Shown one piece after another: positions 35,036-44,282 of a stretch of 64,000 bases of DNA. The stretch covers positions 1 through 64,000 of the forward strand of contig JAGYPB010000009.1 of assembly GCA_018399135.1 (NCBI GenBank), read 5' to 3'. The notes beneath the pieces were generated by a model that ran no database searches, had not been told where the DNA came from, and worked only from the letters and a program-made list of their open reading frames with translations. This DNA is from Deltaproteobacteria bacterium (GTDB lineage: Bacteria; Desulfobacterota; Desulfuromonadia; Desulfuromonadales; Geopsychrobacteraceae). Each line of letters begins with the position of its first letter. Positions within the stretch are counted from its first letter, which is position 1. The translations under genes and the position numbers were made by a program.

Positions 35036-36112
35036 GTGAAAAAACGTGTTGTAGTCGCCATGAGTGGTGGTGTCGATTCCTCAGTAACAGCTGCACTGCT
35101 GAAAGAACAGGGGTATGAGGTTGTCGGTATGACCATGCAGATCTGGGATTATTCTCTGTATACTGATCAACATGGTGAAACCTTCGGCAGTTGCTGTTCT
35201 CTTGATGATGTCTACGATGCCAGACGCGTCGCCGAGCAGCTTGATATTCCCTTTTATGTTATCAATTTTGAAAAACAATTTAAGCAGCAGGTGATTGATC
35301 GTTTTTGTGATGACTATCTTGCCGGCTTGACCCCCAATCCCTGTGTTCTATGCAATCAGGTGCTCAAATTTGAGTTGTTGATGCGTAAGGCGCGTGAACT
35401 CGAAGCGGACTTTCTGGCGACTGGACACTATGCGCAGATTATTGCCGGCGCTGATGGTAGCTACGCTCTGCACAAAGGGATCGATGGCGACAAGGATCAG
35501 AGTTACTTCCTTTTTACTCTGACCAGGGAGCAGATGGCGCAAGTGCGTTTTCCTTTAGGTGGTATGACCAAGGAAGAGGTGAGGGGACATGCGGCGCGCT
35601 TTAATCTGCGTGTCGCCGAAAAGGCTGAAAGTCAGGATATCTGTTTTGTCCCCGATGGTGATTATGTACGTTTTTTGGAGGAAGAGCGGCAACTTGATGA
35701 TTGCGCCGGCCCGATTGTCCATATCAGGGGGCAGGTGCTTGGGCAACATCAGGGCTACTACCGTTATACGGTTGGTCAGCGCAAAGGTTTAGGTGTCGGC
35801 TGGAGTGAGCCCCTTTACGTGATCCGTATCGATGCTGCTAACAAGACGGTTTTCGTCGGTGAAAAACAGCACCTGCTGTGTCAGGAAATGCTTGTTGGCA
35901 GCTGTCTGTGGAGCATTGAACCACCACAACAACCTTTTGTGGTCGACTGTCGGATCCGCTATCGTCAGCACGAACAACCGGCGCAGGTTGTTCCTCTGGT
36001 TGATGGGCGCATTAAAGTGATTTTTTTGACTCCCCAGGCCGGGGTGACACCGGGACAGGCAGCCGTGTTCTATCGGGGGGATCGCGTACTGGGGGGGGGA
36101 TGGATACAGTAA
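35036..36112 (+). CDS. mnmA: tRNA-specific 2-thiouridylase
   Basis: Adds sulfur to U34 of Lys, Glu and Gln tRNAs. The TTG start in the ORF track (35021) falls in the preceding terminator. GTG 35036, 5 nt after GAGG, gives MKKRVVVAMSGGVDSS and 358 residues. The PP-loop SGGVDSS, catalytic Cys in NPCVLCNQ, second Cys in SQDICFVPDGDY and the C-terminal beta-barrel are present. Sulfur probably comes from the upstream IscS. The last 13 nt overlap mtaB, so both tRNA-modifying enzymes are coupled. Confidence 0.95.
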   Translation: MKKRVVVAMSGGVDSSVTAALLKEQGYEVVGMTMQIWDYSLYTDQHGETFGSCCSLDDVYDARRVAEQLDIPFYVINFEKQFKQQVIDRFCDDYLAGLTPNPCVLCNQVLKFELLMRKARELEADFLATGHYAQIIAGADGSYALHKGIDGDKDQSYFLFTLTREQMAQVRFPLGGMTKEEVRGHAARFNLRVAEKAESQDICFVPDGDYVRFLEEERQLDDCAGPIVHIRGQVLGQHQGYYRYTVGQRKGLGVGWSEPLYVIRIDAANKTVFVGEKQHLLCQEMLVGSCLWSIEPPQQPFVVDCRIRYRQHEQPAQVVPLVDGRIKVIFLTPQAGVTPGQAAVFYRGDRVLGGGWIQ

Positions 36113-37419
36113 CCAGGTCAGTGGCGATAGTCACCCTCGGTTGTAAGACTAACCAGTTTGAATCAGCGGCTATGCTTGAACAATTGACCGGCAACGGTTA
36201 TCACCAGGTAGATCTCGACGCTGGAGCTGATCTGGTGATCGTCAATACCTGTACGGTGACGGCGGCCACTGATTCCCAGTCGCGTAATATCATCCGCCGC
36301 GTGCAGCGTTCTAACCCGTCAGCGCAGATTGTTGTCACCGGTTGTTACGCCCAGATTAATCCCGACGAGTTACAAAAACTCCCCGGTGTAAATCTGATTA
36401 TCGGTAATGAAGAGAAAAAGGAATTGATGCGTCTGCTGGCGCATACACAACAGAACGATCGAAGCAAAACCACCACGCTGGTGACTGATATTCGTGCCGT
36501 CCAATACTGTGCCCCCCTTGATCTTCATACCTTCGCCCAGCGCAGCCGCGCCTTTGTCCAGATCCAGAACGGCTGTGATGCCTTCTGTTCCTACTGCATC
36601 ATCCCCTATGCCCGCGGTGCCAGTCGTTCGGTTCCGGTTGAGCAGGTTGTAGCCCAGATCAAGCGTCTGGAGGCGAACGGTTATCGTGAAATTGTACTGA
36701 CCGGTATCCACATTGGTGGTTATGGCCGGGATTTTGTGGATGGTACCAGTTTGCTGACCCTATTGCAGGCGATAGCGGCCAGTGAGTATACCGGTCGCGT
36801 GCGCTTAGGCTCGATTGAGCCGACGGAGCTGTCCCTTGATCTGCGCGATTATCTCGATCAGGCTGCGTGGGTTTGTCCTCATCTGCACATTCCCCTGCAG
36901 GCCGGTGATGACGAGATTCTGCGACGAATGAATCGCCACTACGATACTGCTTTTTTTATCGATCTGCTGGCTGATCTGCAGCGGCGCAATCCCGCTATGG
37001 CGATTGGGCTTGATGTGATTTGCGGGTTTCCCGGTGAGTCGGAGGAGCACTTTGCCCGGACTTTTGAACTGTTACAGCACCTGTCTTTCAGTCATCTTCA
37101 TGTTTTTCCCTTCAGTCGCAGACCCGGTACCCCGGCGGAGACCATGCCCGATCATGTCGCTCCAGCGCTGATAAAAGAGCGTGCCGCCAGATTGCGCGTG
37201 TTGGGAAAAGAAAAATTGCAGCAGTTCAGCCGTCGTTTTGTCGGCACGGAATTGCTAATGCTGGTCGAAGGGGGGGTCAGTAACGGTAGGCGCAAAGGGT
37301 TATCGGAGAACTATCTGACCTTGTTGATCGATCAGCACCAGGCACAACCGGGGGAACTTTGCCTGGTGCGGGTAACTGATCAGCTGGCTGATGAGCTGAA
37401 AGTCGAGCGCCTTGACTGA
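36100..37419 (+). CDS. mtaB: threonylcarbamoyladenosine tRNA methylthiotransferase
   Basis: A radical SAM enzyme that converts t6A37 to ms2t6A37 in tRNAs reading ANN codons. 439 residues with MTTase cysteines in TLGCKTNQFES, VNTCTVT and TGCYAQ, and the radical SAM motif CDAFCSYC. The sequence TLGCKTNQFES and the IIPYARG stretch separate MtaB from MiaB and RimO. A G-rich Shine-Dalgarno sits inside the end of mnmA. Its substrate modification depends on TsaD, encoded at 42.7 kb. Its stop abuts the convergent CxxCxxCC gene with no spacer. Confidence 0.93.
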   Translation: MDTVTRSVAIVTLGCKTNQFESAAMLEQLTGNGYHQVDLDAGADLVIVNTCTVTAATDSQSRNIIRRVQRSNPSAQIVVTGCYAQINPDELQKLPGVNLIIGNEEKKELMRLLAHTQQNDRSKTTTLVTDIRAVQYCAPLDLHTFAQRSRAFVQIQNGCDAFCSYCIIPYARGASRSVPVEQVVAQIKRLEANGYREIVLTGIHIGGYGRDFVDGTSLLTLLQAIAASEYTGRVRLGSIEPTELSLDLRDYLDQAAWVCPHLHIPLQAGDDEILRRMNRHYDTAFFIDLLADLQRRNPAMAIGLDVICGFPGESEEHFARTFELLQHLSFSHLHVFPFSRRPGTPAETMPDHVAPALIKERAARLRVLGKEKLQQFSRRFVGTELLMLVEGGVSNGRRKGLSENYLTLLIDQHQAQPGELCLVRVTDQLADELKVERLD

Positions 37420-37689
37420 TCAGTATAGTTCTGAACGGTAAGAACAGTTTGCCGGTAACCAGTGAAGGGTGTCGATATTTTCTGGTGTCAGTTGAACACA
37501 GTCGTCTTCCAGTTCCTGGCGTTGATGATAAACGCGGCAGGTACGCTCATGAATGTCGAGGAAACGGCAGGGCTCCGGTGTGGTGTGAACACAGCCGTAA
37601 CGATCGATGGTTTTTTCGAAACAACATTCGCCACAGCGACGACACCGACCTTCCCATTCCTGCAATTTTTTTGGATCAGGCACACTCAC
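37420..37689 (-). CDS. YkgJ-like CxxCxxCC cysteine-cluster protein
   Basis: A small protein of about 89 residues. The ORF track start at 37767 lies deep inside nrdJ; the GTG at 37689 (or 37683) overlaps the nrdJ stop and is more likely. The signature CRRCGECCFEK plus further cysteines (YGCVH, PCRFLD, TCRVY, CSYR) places it in the UPF0153/YkgJ family, thought to bind zinc or an Fe-S cluster; function unknown. Overlap with nrdJ suggests the two are translated together. Confidence 0.8.
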   Translation of the reverse strand: MSVPDPKKLQEWEGRCRRCGECCFEKTIDRYGCVHTTPEPCRFLDIHERTCRVYHQRQELEDDCVQLTPENIDTLHWLPANCSYRSELY

Positions 37690-39895
37690 TATAGCCGCAG
37701 GCGTGGCAAACACAGCAACCCCCCTCATGCTCCACCGGGCCACCACAGTCGGGACAGGCACCGCCATTGTTGCTGAACGCGGCGACGGTTTCTTCAGCGT
37801 CGATCATATGCAGCTGGATCGCCTTGGCAACGGCGTCGGCACAAGAGGTAATGCGGTTATTGCCGAAGCCGCTCGGCTTATGACAAGTGATACCGATCAG
37901 TTGTTTGACGCTCTGACGTGCCTGCACACCGCTACGCCAGGCCAGGGATACCAGCCGGCCGATCGCTTCACACTGTGAGGCCGCACAGCCCCCCGCCTTG
38001 CCCATAGTGGTAAAGAGCTCAAAAAGTCCTTTTTCATCCTGGTTGATGGTGATGTAGAGCGGCCCGCAACCGGTTTCCATCTGATAGGTAGCGCCGGTCA
38101 GGGCGCGTGGGCGTTCACGTTTACGCAACCCCTTGCGGGTCTCCATCGGGACATCCTCTTCCGTTTTTCCTTCTGCCTTACCGGCAACCGAGAGGACCTG
38201 CATGGAGCGTGACCCATCGCGATAGATGGTCACCCCTTTACACCCCTGCTGGTAGGCGAGACGGTAGACGGTAGAGACATCTTCACGGGTGGCGCTGTGA
38301 CAAAAATTGACGGTTTTGGAGACGGCATTATCGGTAAATTTCTGGAACGCTGCCTGCATCATCACATGATCGGTCGGGGTAATGTCGTGGGCGGTGACAA
38401 AAATCTTGCGGATATCGTCGGGGATCGCTTTAACATCCTGCACGGAACCTTTTTCAGCGATTTCCTGCATCAGCTCTTCCGAGTAAAAGCCGCGCTCGCG
38501 AGCAATACGGGCAAATACCGGATGGACTTCAATCAGTTTATTGTTGTCCATGACCTGGCGCACATAGGAAACGGCGAACAAGGGTTCAACACCGCTGGAA
38601 CAGTTGGCGATAATTGAAATGGTGCCGGTGGGAGCAATGGTGGTGCAGGTGGCATTGCGCATGGCGCGGCCTTCGGGATGGTCAAAAATACTCCCCGGGA
38701 AGTTGGGGAAGGAACCGCGTTCGGCCGCCAACTGTGCTGATTGTTCGTGAGCGGCGTCATTGATAAAGCGCATCACCGTTTCAGCCAGGGCCACCGCTTC
38801 GGAGCTGTTGTAGGGGATTTTGAGCAGAATCAGCAGGTCAGCCCAGCCCATGACACCGAGGCCAATCTTACGGTTGGCGCGGGTCATCTGATCGATTTCC
38901 GGTAGCGGGTAGTTGTTGGCTTCGATGACGTTGTCAAGGAAGCGGGTAGCCAGATCCACGGTTTTTTTCAGTTTGTCCCAATCGATCTGCTCGTTGCTGA
39001 TCATCCGCGCCAGGTTAATCGAGCCCAGATTGCACGACTCGTAGGGGAGTAGAGGCTGTTCACCACAGGGGTTGGTGCTTTCGATTTCGCCTACCAGTGG
39101 GGTGGGGTTGTCACGGTTCAGCCGGTCGAGGAAAACAATACCGGGTTCGCCATTGTTCCAGGCCATATCGACAATCTGGGTAAACACTTTGGTGGCATTC
39201 AGGAGTTTGACCTGTGCGCCGGTACGCGGGTTGATCAGGGGGTAGTCATCTCCTGCTTCCACTGCGTGCATAAAGGCTTCAGTAACGCCGACGGAGATGT
39301 TGAAGTTGGTCAACACCGTCGGATCTCGTTTGGCCATGATAAAGTCCATGATGTCGGGATGATCAACCCGCAGGATGGCCATATTGGCACCGCGGCGGGT
39401 GCCGCCTTGTTTAATGGTTTCCGTCGCGGCATCAAACACCTGCATGAAAGAGATAGGGCCCGAGGACACGCCGCTGGTCGATTGCACCTCATCGTTGGCT
39501 GGACGAATGCGGGTAAAGGAAAAACCGGTGCCGCCGCCACTTTTGTGAATCAGTGCAGTGTGCTTGATGGCATCGAAAATACTTTCCATCGAATCGCCGA
39601 TGGGCAGAACAAAGCAGGCTGACAATTGCCCCAGAGGGCGTCCGGCGTTCATCAAGGTTGGTGAGTTGGGCAAAAAGTTGAGCTGAGACATCATTTCATA
39701 GCAAGATGCTTCAAACTGTTCACGCCGGTTGGTATCTTTTTCAACCCCGGCAATAGTACGAGCAACACGACGGAATAGTTCCTCGGTATTCTCCAGCGTA
39801 TTGCCGTTAGCATCGCGGATGAAATAGCGCTTACGTAAAACGGTAAGGGCGTTACTGGACAGATTGAGGGTGTTTTCCGCTTGATTTTCGGTCAT
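37676..39895 (-). CDS. nrdJ: adenosylcobalamin-dependent (class II) ribonucleotide reductase
   Basis: Makes deoxyribonucleotides without oxygen, using B12 to generate the thiyl radical. ATG 39895 (MTENQAENTLNL) follows AAGGA; the longer ORF start is unsupported. 739 residues. The active-site region reads STNPCGEQPLLPYESCNLGSINL, and the substrate loop TIAPTGTISIIANCSSGVEPLF. GGTRRGANMAIL is near 200. The C-terminal tail has CPDCGGPVEHEGGCCVCHACGY, a zinc-ribbon-like redox tail. Two NrdR boxes lie upstream. It may be the main aerobic/anaerobic reductase, but other classes outside the window cannot be excluded. Confidence 0.96.
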   Translation of the reverse strand: MTENQAENTLNLSSNALTVLRKRYFIRDANGNTLENTEELFRRVARTIAGVEKDTNRREQFEASCYEMMSQLNFLPNSPTLMNAGRPLGQLSACFVLPIGDSMESIFDAIKHTALIHKSGGGTGFSFTRIRPANDEVQSTSGVSSGPISFMQVFDAATETIKQGGTRRGANMAILRVDHPDIMDFIMAKRDPTVLTNFNISVGVTEAFMHAVEAGDDYPLINPRTGAQVKLLNATKVFTQIVDMAWNNGEPGIVFLDRLNRDNPTPLVGEIESTNPCGEQPLLPYESCNLGSINLARMISNEQIDWDKLKKTVDLATRFLDNVIEANNYPLPEIDQMTRANRKIGLGVMGWADLLILLKIPYNSSEAVALAETVMRFINDAAHEQSAQLAAERGSFPNFPGSIFDHPEGRAMRNATCTTIAPTGTISIIANCSSGVEPLFAVSYVRQVMDNNKLIEVHPVFARIARERGFYSEELMQEIAEKGSVQDVKAIPDDIRKIFVTAHDITPTDHVMMQAAFQKFTDNAVSKTVNFCHSATREDVSTVYRLAYQQGCKGVTIYRDGSRSMQVLSVAGKAEGKTEEDVPMETRKGLRKRERPRALTGATYQMETGCGPLYITINQDEKGLFELFTTMGKAGGCAASQCEAIGRLVSLAWRSGVQARQSVKQLIGITCHKPSGFGNNRITSCADAVAKAIQLHMIDAEETVAAFSNNGGACPDCGGPVEHEGGCCVCHACGYSECA

Positions 39896-39944
39896 TTTCC
39901 GGTCCTTCTGGTCTGGATAGGCAGTTTGTGGATAAATCAGTTTG

Positions 39945-39991
39945 GCACTACATATATGAATTTTTGAGACTCTAACGACTATATATTGTGG
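39945..39991 (-). promoter_or_regulatory. tandem NrdR boxes upstream of nrdJ
   Basis: Box 1, gcactacatatatgaa (39945-39960), and box 2, cgactatatattgtgg (39976-39991), match the NrdR consensus acaCwAtATaTwgtgt at about 10 and 13 of 16 positions. They start exactly 31 bp apart, about three helical turns, the spacing known for NrdR pairs. The rest of the 324-bp gap 39896-40219 shows no other feature beyond AT-rich promoter-like DNA. Confidence 0.8.
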
Positions 39992-40219
39992 TTTCAAGTT
40001 CTTTTTTATTTGTTTATTATAACCCTGCCGGTGAAAACGGTTACTCATGGGCTTGGTTACTCTGGCAGCAAGAATCGGCTATAATCACCAATGTTGTTTG
40101 ATCGTGATTTTGACAGTGTGAGATTGTCTTGTAGCCATCCCAAAATTTAAGTATTGTTCGAAACTTGACGTTGCTTTGCCATGCTGCAGCTAGCGGCACC
40201 AAAAGGATCAATAGCGCCC

Positions 40220-41368
40220 ATGAAGCGGCTTTATCTGGACAACGCTGCGACCAGCCATCCTAAACCGGAAGCCGTGTATCTAGCGGTTGATGACGCTCTG
40301 CGTGGTGGTGGAAGTGCCGGGCGCGGCAGTCATCAACAGGGGATTGCCGCTGATCGTGAGGTGTTTGCCACGCGTGAGCTTTTGGCCCGGCTGTTTGGGG
40401 TTGCCTCGTCAGAACGCTTTATCTTTTGCGCTAATGCCACCCAAGCCTTAAATTTAGCTATTTTCGGTCTCTTAAATAACGGTGATCGGGTGGTTACCAC
40501 CAGTATGGAACACAATGCCGTTTCCCGGCCGTTACGTGCACTACAGGATCAGGGTGTCGAAATCGTCAAGGTGCCTGCCGATCCGTATACCGGGGTGGTA
40601 GCAACAGCGGATATTCAGTCTGCCTGTCTCGCGGCGCCGACCCGCCTGTTGGTGATTAATCATGTTTCCAATGTGTTCGGTTCTCTACAGCCATTGGATG
40701 GCCTGGGACGCTGGTGTCGTCAACAAGGCATTGTTTTGCTGGTTGATGGCTCCCAGTCTGCCGGTCAGCTACCAATCAATCTCGATGAATTAGCGATTGA
40801 TCTGTTCGCTGCTCCCGGCCATAAAGGGCTATTGGGACCACAGGGCACCGGTTTTTTATATGTGCATGAGGGAATTGCATTGCGCCCTTTGATCTATGGT
40901 GGTACCGGTGCCAATTCGCATTCCTCCCGGCAACCGGAAATACTCCCCGAGCGCTTTGAAAGCGGTACGTTCAATATTCCTGGTCTGACCGGTCTGGGTG
41001 CTGCCTTAAATTTTTTGCTGGAAACTGGTGTTGAGCAGATTCACCAACGCGAAACACAGCTTGTGCAACAACTGATCAGTGGACTGTCACAGATTCATGG
41101 TGTTCAGCTTTACGGCCCACCTGCAGGGCAAATCCGTGGTTCAGCCGTATCTTTTGCCATCAGGGATATTGACCCGGCTACCGTTGGGTTCCTTCTTGAT
41201 CAGCGTGGCATTGCAGTGCGTACCGGATTGCACTGTTCACCCGATAGCCATCGTAGCTGTGGAACCTTTCCCGCTGGAACCATCCGCGTGAGCCCCGGTT
41301 TTTTTACTACAGCAGCACAAATTGACTATTTTATCGAACAGGTTGACAGTTTGAAGTCGATTTTATGA
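40220..41368 (+). CDS. class-V aminotransferase / cysteine desulfurase-family protein
   Basis: 382 residues from ATG 40220 (MKRLYLDNAATSHPKPEAV); the ORF track start at 40181 is less likely. The PLP lysine lies in AAPGHKGLLGPQGTG and a cysteine in GLHCSPDSHRSCGTFPAGTIRVSPG, at the place of the SufS-type active-site Cys. It belongs to the desulfurase-like subfamily seen in anaerobes rather than to NifS/IscS. It could mobilise sulfur or selenium from cysteine or selenocysteine; no SelD or SelA neighbour is present to decide. Confidence 0.85.
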   Translation: MKRLYLDNAATSHPKPEAVYLAVDDALRGGGSAGRGSHQQGIAADREVFATRELLARLFGVASSERFIFCANATQALNLAIFGLLNNGDRVVTTSMEHNAVSRPLRALQDQGVEIVKVPADPYTGVVATADIQSACLAAPTRLLVINHVSNVFGSLQPLDGLGRWCRQQGIVLLVDGSQSAGQLPINLDELAIDLFAAPGHKGLLGPQGTGFLYVHEGIALRPLIYGGTGANSHSSRQPEILPERFESGTFNIPGLTGLGAALNFLLETGVEQIHQRETQLVQQLISGLSQIHGVQLYGPPAGQIRGSAVSFAIRDIDPATVGFLLDQRGIAVRTGLHCSPDSHRSCGTFPAGTIRVSPGFFTTAAQIDYFIEQVDSLKSIL

Positions 41369-41408
41369 ACTGGACTGTTGGAGTCCTGACCTCAGGGAGA
41401 GATATGTA

Positions 41409-42725
41409 ATGAAACACTATATTCTGGATACCAATGTTGTCCTTCACGATCCCCAGGCAATTTTTAAGTTTGATGACAATGTTGTCGTGCTTCCTTTGAC
41501 GGTGATAGAGGAAATTGATCGCTTCAAAAAAGATCAGAGTGAGACGGGGCGAAACGCTCGCCATATATCCCGGATGATCGATGGTTTCCGCTCCCGCGGT
41601 AAGCTGGTTGAAGGTGTCGGTCTGGATAACGGTGGCATCCTGAAGGTTGCTATCTATAGTCAGGAGTTCATGCTGAAGCTACCACCGGAGTTACGCGTTG
41701 ATCGCGGTGATAACCGGATTCTGGCCATAGCGAAGGATCTCATGGAGTCTTTGCCTGATGGTAGAGTGACCCTTGTCTCCAAAGATATCAACCTGCGGAT
41801 TAAGGCCGATACCATGGGGTTGCGGGCGGAGGATTTTTGGAATGACAAGGTGCCGGTGGATGAACTCTATACAGGTACGGTGGAACAGCTTGTCAGTAAA
41901 GAACTGGTTGATCAGTTTTATGAGCAAGGTTCTATTGCTGTTGCTGTGGATCTTTATGCCAATCAGGGGGTGACCCTGGTCGATGAAACCAACCCCTCTC
42001 ACACTGCTCTCGGACGTTATATTGCGGCTCAGCAGAAAATCGTTCCCTTGATCAAGGTTCCTAAAGAGGGAGTGTGGGGTATCCATCCGCGCAACCGTGA
42101 ACAGCAGTTTGCTTTTGACCTGCTGCTGAATGACGATGTTCAGCTGGTTTCCCTGGTCGGTAAGGCCGGCACCGGCAAGACTCTGCTGGCGATTGCTGCC
42201 GGCCTGCTTAAATCGGCAGACGAGGGAACCTATAACCGTCTGCTGATTTCGCGGCCGGTCTTCCCTATGGGGCGCGATCTCGGTTTTTTGCCGGGTGATA
42301 TTGAGGAAAAACTGGCACCCTGGATGCAACCGATTTTCGATAATGTTGAACTGTTATTGTCGTCTCAGGATGAGGGCGGTAAGCGCAAACGCGGCTATCG
42401 GGAGTTGATCGATCTTGGTTTGATGGAGATCGAGCCTCTAACCTACATCCGTGGACGTTCCATCCCCAAACAATATCTGATCGTCGATGAGGCACAGAAC
42501 CTGACCCCTCATGAAATCAAAACGATTATCAGTCGCGCCGGTGAGGGAACAAAAATCGTCTTGACCGGTGACCCCTATCAGATCGATAACCCTTATGTGG
42601 ATTCTGCCAGCAACGGGCTTTCCTTTTCGGTAGAGCGTCTCAAAGGTCAGGAACTTGTCGGCCACGTGACCTTGACCAAAGGGGAACGCTCGGCGTTGGC
42701 CGAGGTAGCTGCGAATTTGTTATGA
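41409..42725 (+). CDS. PIN-PhoH fusion protein (PhoH2-like)
   Basis: 438 residues: an N-terminal PIN RNase domain (about 1-135, YILDTNVVLHDP and VSKDINLRIKAD with acidic residues) and a C-terminal PhoH ATPase (about 225-438). The ATPase has Walker A VGKAGTGKTLLA, Walker B YLIVDEAQNLTPHE and LTGDPYQID. PhoH2 proteins in mycobacteria unwind and cleave RNA. Here it is a likely RNA helicase/nuclease; no antitoxin-like ORF precedes it. tsaD follows 16 nt downstream. Confidence 0.92.
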   Translation: MKHYILDTNVVLHDPQAIFKFDDNVVVLPLTVIEEIDRFKKDQSETGRNARHISRMIDGFRSRGKLVEGVGLDNGGILKVAIYSQEFMLKLPPELRVDRGDNRILAIAKDLMESLPDGRVTLVSKDINLRIKADTMGLRAEDFWNDKVPVDELYTGTVEQLVSKELVDQFYEQGSIAVAVDLYANQGVTLVDETNPSHTALGRYIAAQQKIVPLIKVPKEGVWGIHPRNREQQFAFDLLLNDDVQLVSLVGKAGTGKTLLAIAAGLLKSADEGTYNRLLISRPVFPMGRDLGFLPGDIEEKLAPWMQPIFDNVELLLSSQDEGGKRKRGYRELIDLGLMEIEPLTYIRGRSIPKQYLIVDEAQNLTPHEIKTIISRAGEGTKIVLTGDPYQIDNPYVDSASNGLSFSVERLKGQELVGHVTLTKGERSALAEVAANLL

Positions 42726-42741
42726 TTTATAAGGTTCTGTA

Positions 42742-43755
42742 ATGTTACTGCTGGCTCTGGAAAGTTCCTGCGATGAGACCGCCGCTGCTATTGTTCGTAA
42801 TGGCCGTGAGATCCTGTCGAATATTATTTCGTCACAAATCGATCTTCATTCAATTTATGGTGGGGTGGTGCCGGAGCTGGCATCGCGCCGCCATCTGGAA
42901 GTGATTAATCCGCTGGTTGACGAAGCGCTGCAATGTGCTGGAGTAGCGGCTGGTGATCTTGAAGGGGTGGCCGTAACCAGTGGCCCCGGGTTGACCGGTG
43001 CTCTGCTGGTCGGCGTGTCATTTGCCAAAGCCTTTGCTTACGCCCTGAACATCCCGTTTATCGGGGTTCATCATATCGAAGCACATATCCAGGCGATTCA
43101 TCTTGAGCAGAAGGTCGTTTATCCGTTTCTCGGTGCAGCGGTTTCCGGTGGTCATACCCACCTGTATCGCGTTGATGGTATCGGCTCTTACCATTTGCTC
43201 GGACGCACTATTGATGACGCTGCCGGTGAAGCCTTTGATAAGGTAGCTAAAATGCTCGGGCTTGGTTATCCCGGTGGGCCGATTGTTGATAAGCTGGCTG
43301 CCAGGTACGATAGTGGTGATATTAAATTTCCGCGTCCCCTGCTCAATCGCGCCAATCACGATTTCAGTTTTTCCGGTTTGAAAACCGCTGTTCTCCAGCA
43401 TATCCAGGGGTTACAATCGCCTTTAAGTGAAGAGCAGATCGGACAAATTGCCAGTGCCTTTCAACAAGCTGCGGTCGATGTGCTCACCATCAAGATTTTA
43501 CGTGCGGCACAGCAGGAAGGACTGGAGCGGATTGTTGTTGCCGGTGGGGTTGCCTGTAATTCGGGGTTGCGTCAGCGTTTTGCCGATTTGGTTGCCGGGA
43601 CTGCGGTGCGAGTATATTTCCCCAAGCCCTTGTTATGCGCTGATAACGCGGCGATGATTGCTGTTGCTGCCGACTATTATTTAAGTCATGGCAAAAGATC
43701 CGGCTTTGACCTGAATGCCGTCTCAAGTTGGCCGCTGGAGCAGGTATCCCTTTGA
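42742..43755 (+). CDS. tsaD: tRNA threonylcarbamoyladenosine transferase subunit TsaD
   Basis: Transfers the threonylcarbamoyl group to A37 of ANN-decoding tRNAs, with TsaB, TsaE and TsaC made elsewhere. 337 residues, standard length. It starts LLLALESSCDETAAAIV. The metal ligands are in GVHHIEAHIQA, and SGGHTHLY, VAGGVACNSGLR and the final ADNAAMIA are all present. It supplies the t6A substrate for MtaB. Overlaps the TTG start of the DUF2062 gene by four bases. Confidence 0.97.
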   Translation: MLLLALESSCDETAAAIVRNGREILSNIISSQIDLHSIYGGVVPELASRRHLEVINPLVDEALQCAGVAAGDLEGVAVTSGPGLTGALLVGVSFAKAFAYALNIPFIGVHHIEAHIQAIHLEQKVVYPFLGAAVSGGHTHLYRVDGIGSYHLLGRTIDDAAGEAFDKVAKMLGLGYPGGPIVDKLAARYDSGDIKFPRPLLNRANHDFSFSGLKTAVLQHIQGLQSPLSEEQIGQIASAFQQAAVDVLTIKILRAAQQEGLERIVVAGGVACNSGLRQRFADLVAGTAVRVYFPKPLLCADNAAMIAVAADYYLSHGKRSGFDLNAVSSWPLEQVSL

Positions 43756-44282
43756 ACGATCCTTCCGACAATCGCTGGCAGCGTTTCGGTTTTTTTCGCC
43801 AGTTCAAACTTCATCTGATTCGTCTGGCACGCATCAAATCTTCTCCTGATGCCGTTGCCCGAGGGATGTCCCTTGGTGTTTTTATCGGATTTACGCCGTT
43901 TTTCGGTTTTCACATCCTGATTGCCCTGCTTTTTGCCTTTATTCTGCGTCAGAATAAGATTGCGACCTTCGTTGGGGTCTGGGTTACTAACCCGGTTACT
44001 GCACCATTTATTTACGCCCTTGAATATGAAACAGGTCGAATGTTGCTTGGTATGCCGCCTATTGGTATGGCTGTGTTCAGTCGCGAATTAACCTGGAATA
44101 CCGCGGTGCAGCTGGGTTTGCCGTTGGGTCTTGGTTCTGTTGTCCTTGGACTGCCGTTGGCAATGATCAGTTATGCGTTAACCCTGCGTTTTATCCCCTG
44201 GTTGCGCCAATATCGGATACCGCGCTGGCCAAAACCATTGCGCAAGCTGTTACCCGGCGACAACAAGAACGAGAAACCATGA
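43752..44282 (+). CDS. DUF2062 membrane protein
   Basis: 176 residues from TTG 43752, 9 nt after GGAGCAGG; the track start at 43728 lies inside tsaD. It shows the DUF2062 pattern ARGMSLGVFIGFTPFFGFHI, a helix IALLFAFILRQNK, GVWVTNPVTAPFIYALEYETG and a last hydrophobic stretch (about 130-160). Function unknown. Its position between tsaD and rsmA with overlaps on both sides implies co-expression with RNA-modification genes. Confidence 0.82.
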   Translation: MNDPSDNRWQRFGFFRQFKLHLIRLARIKSSPDAVARGMSLGVFIGFTPFFGFHILIALLFAFILRQNKIATFVGVWVTNPVTAPFIYALEYETGRMLLGMPPIGMAVFSRELTWNTAVQLGLPLGLGSVVLGLPLAMISYALTLRFIPWLRQYRIPRWPKPLRKLLPGDNKNEKP

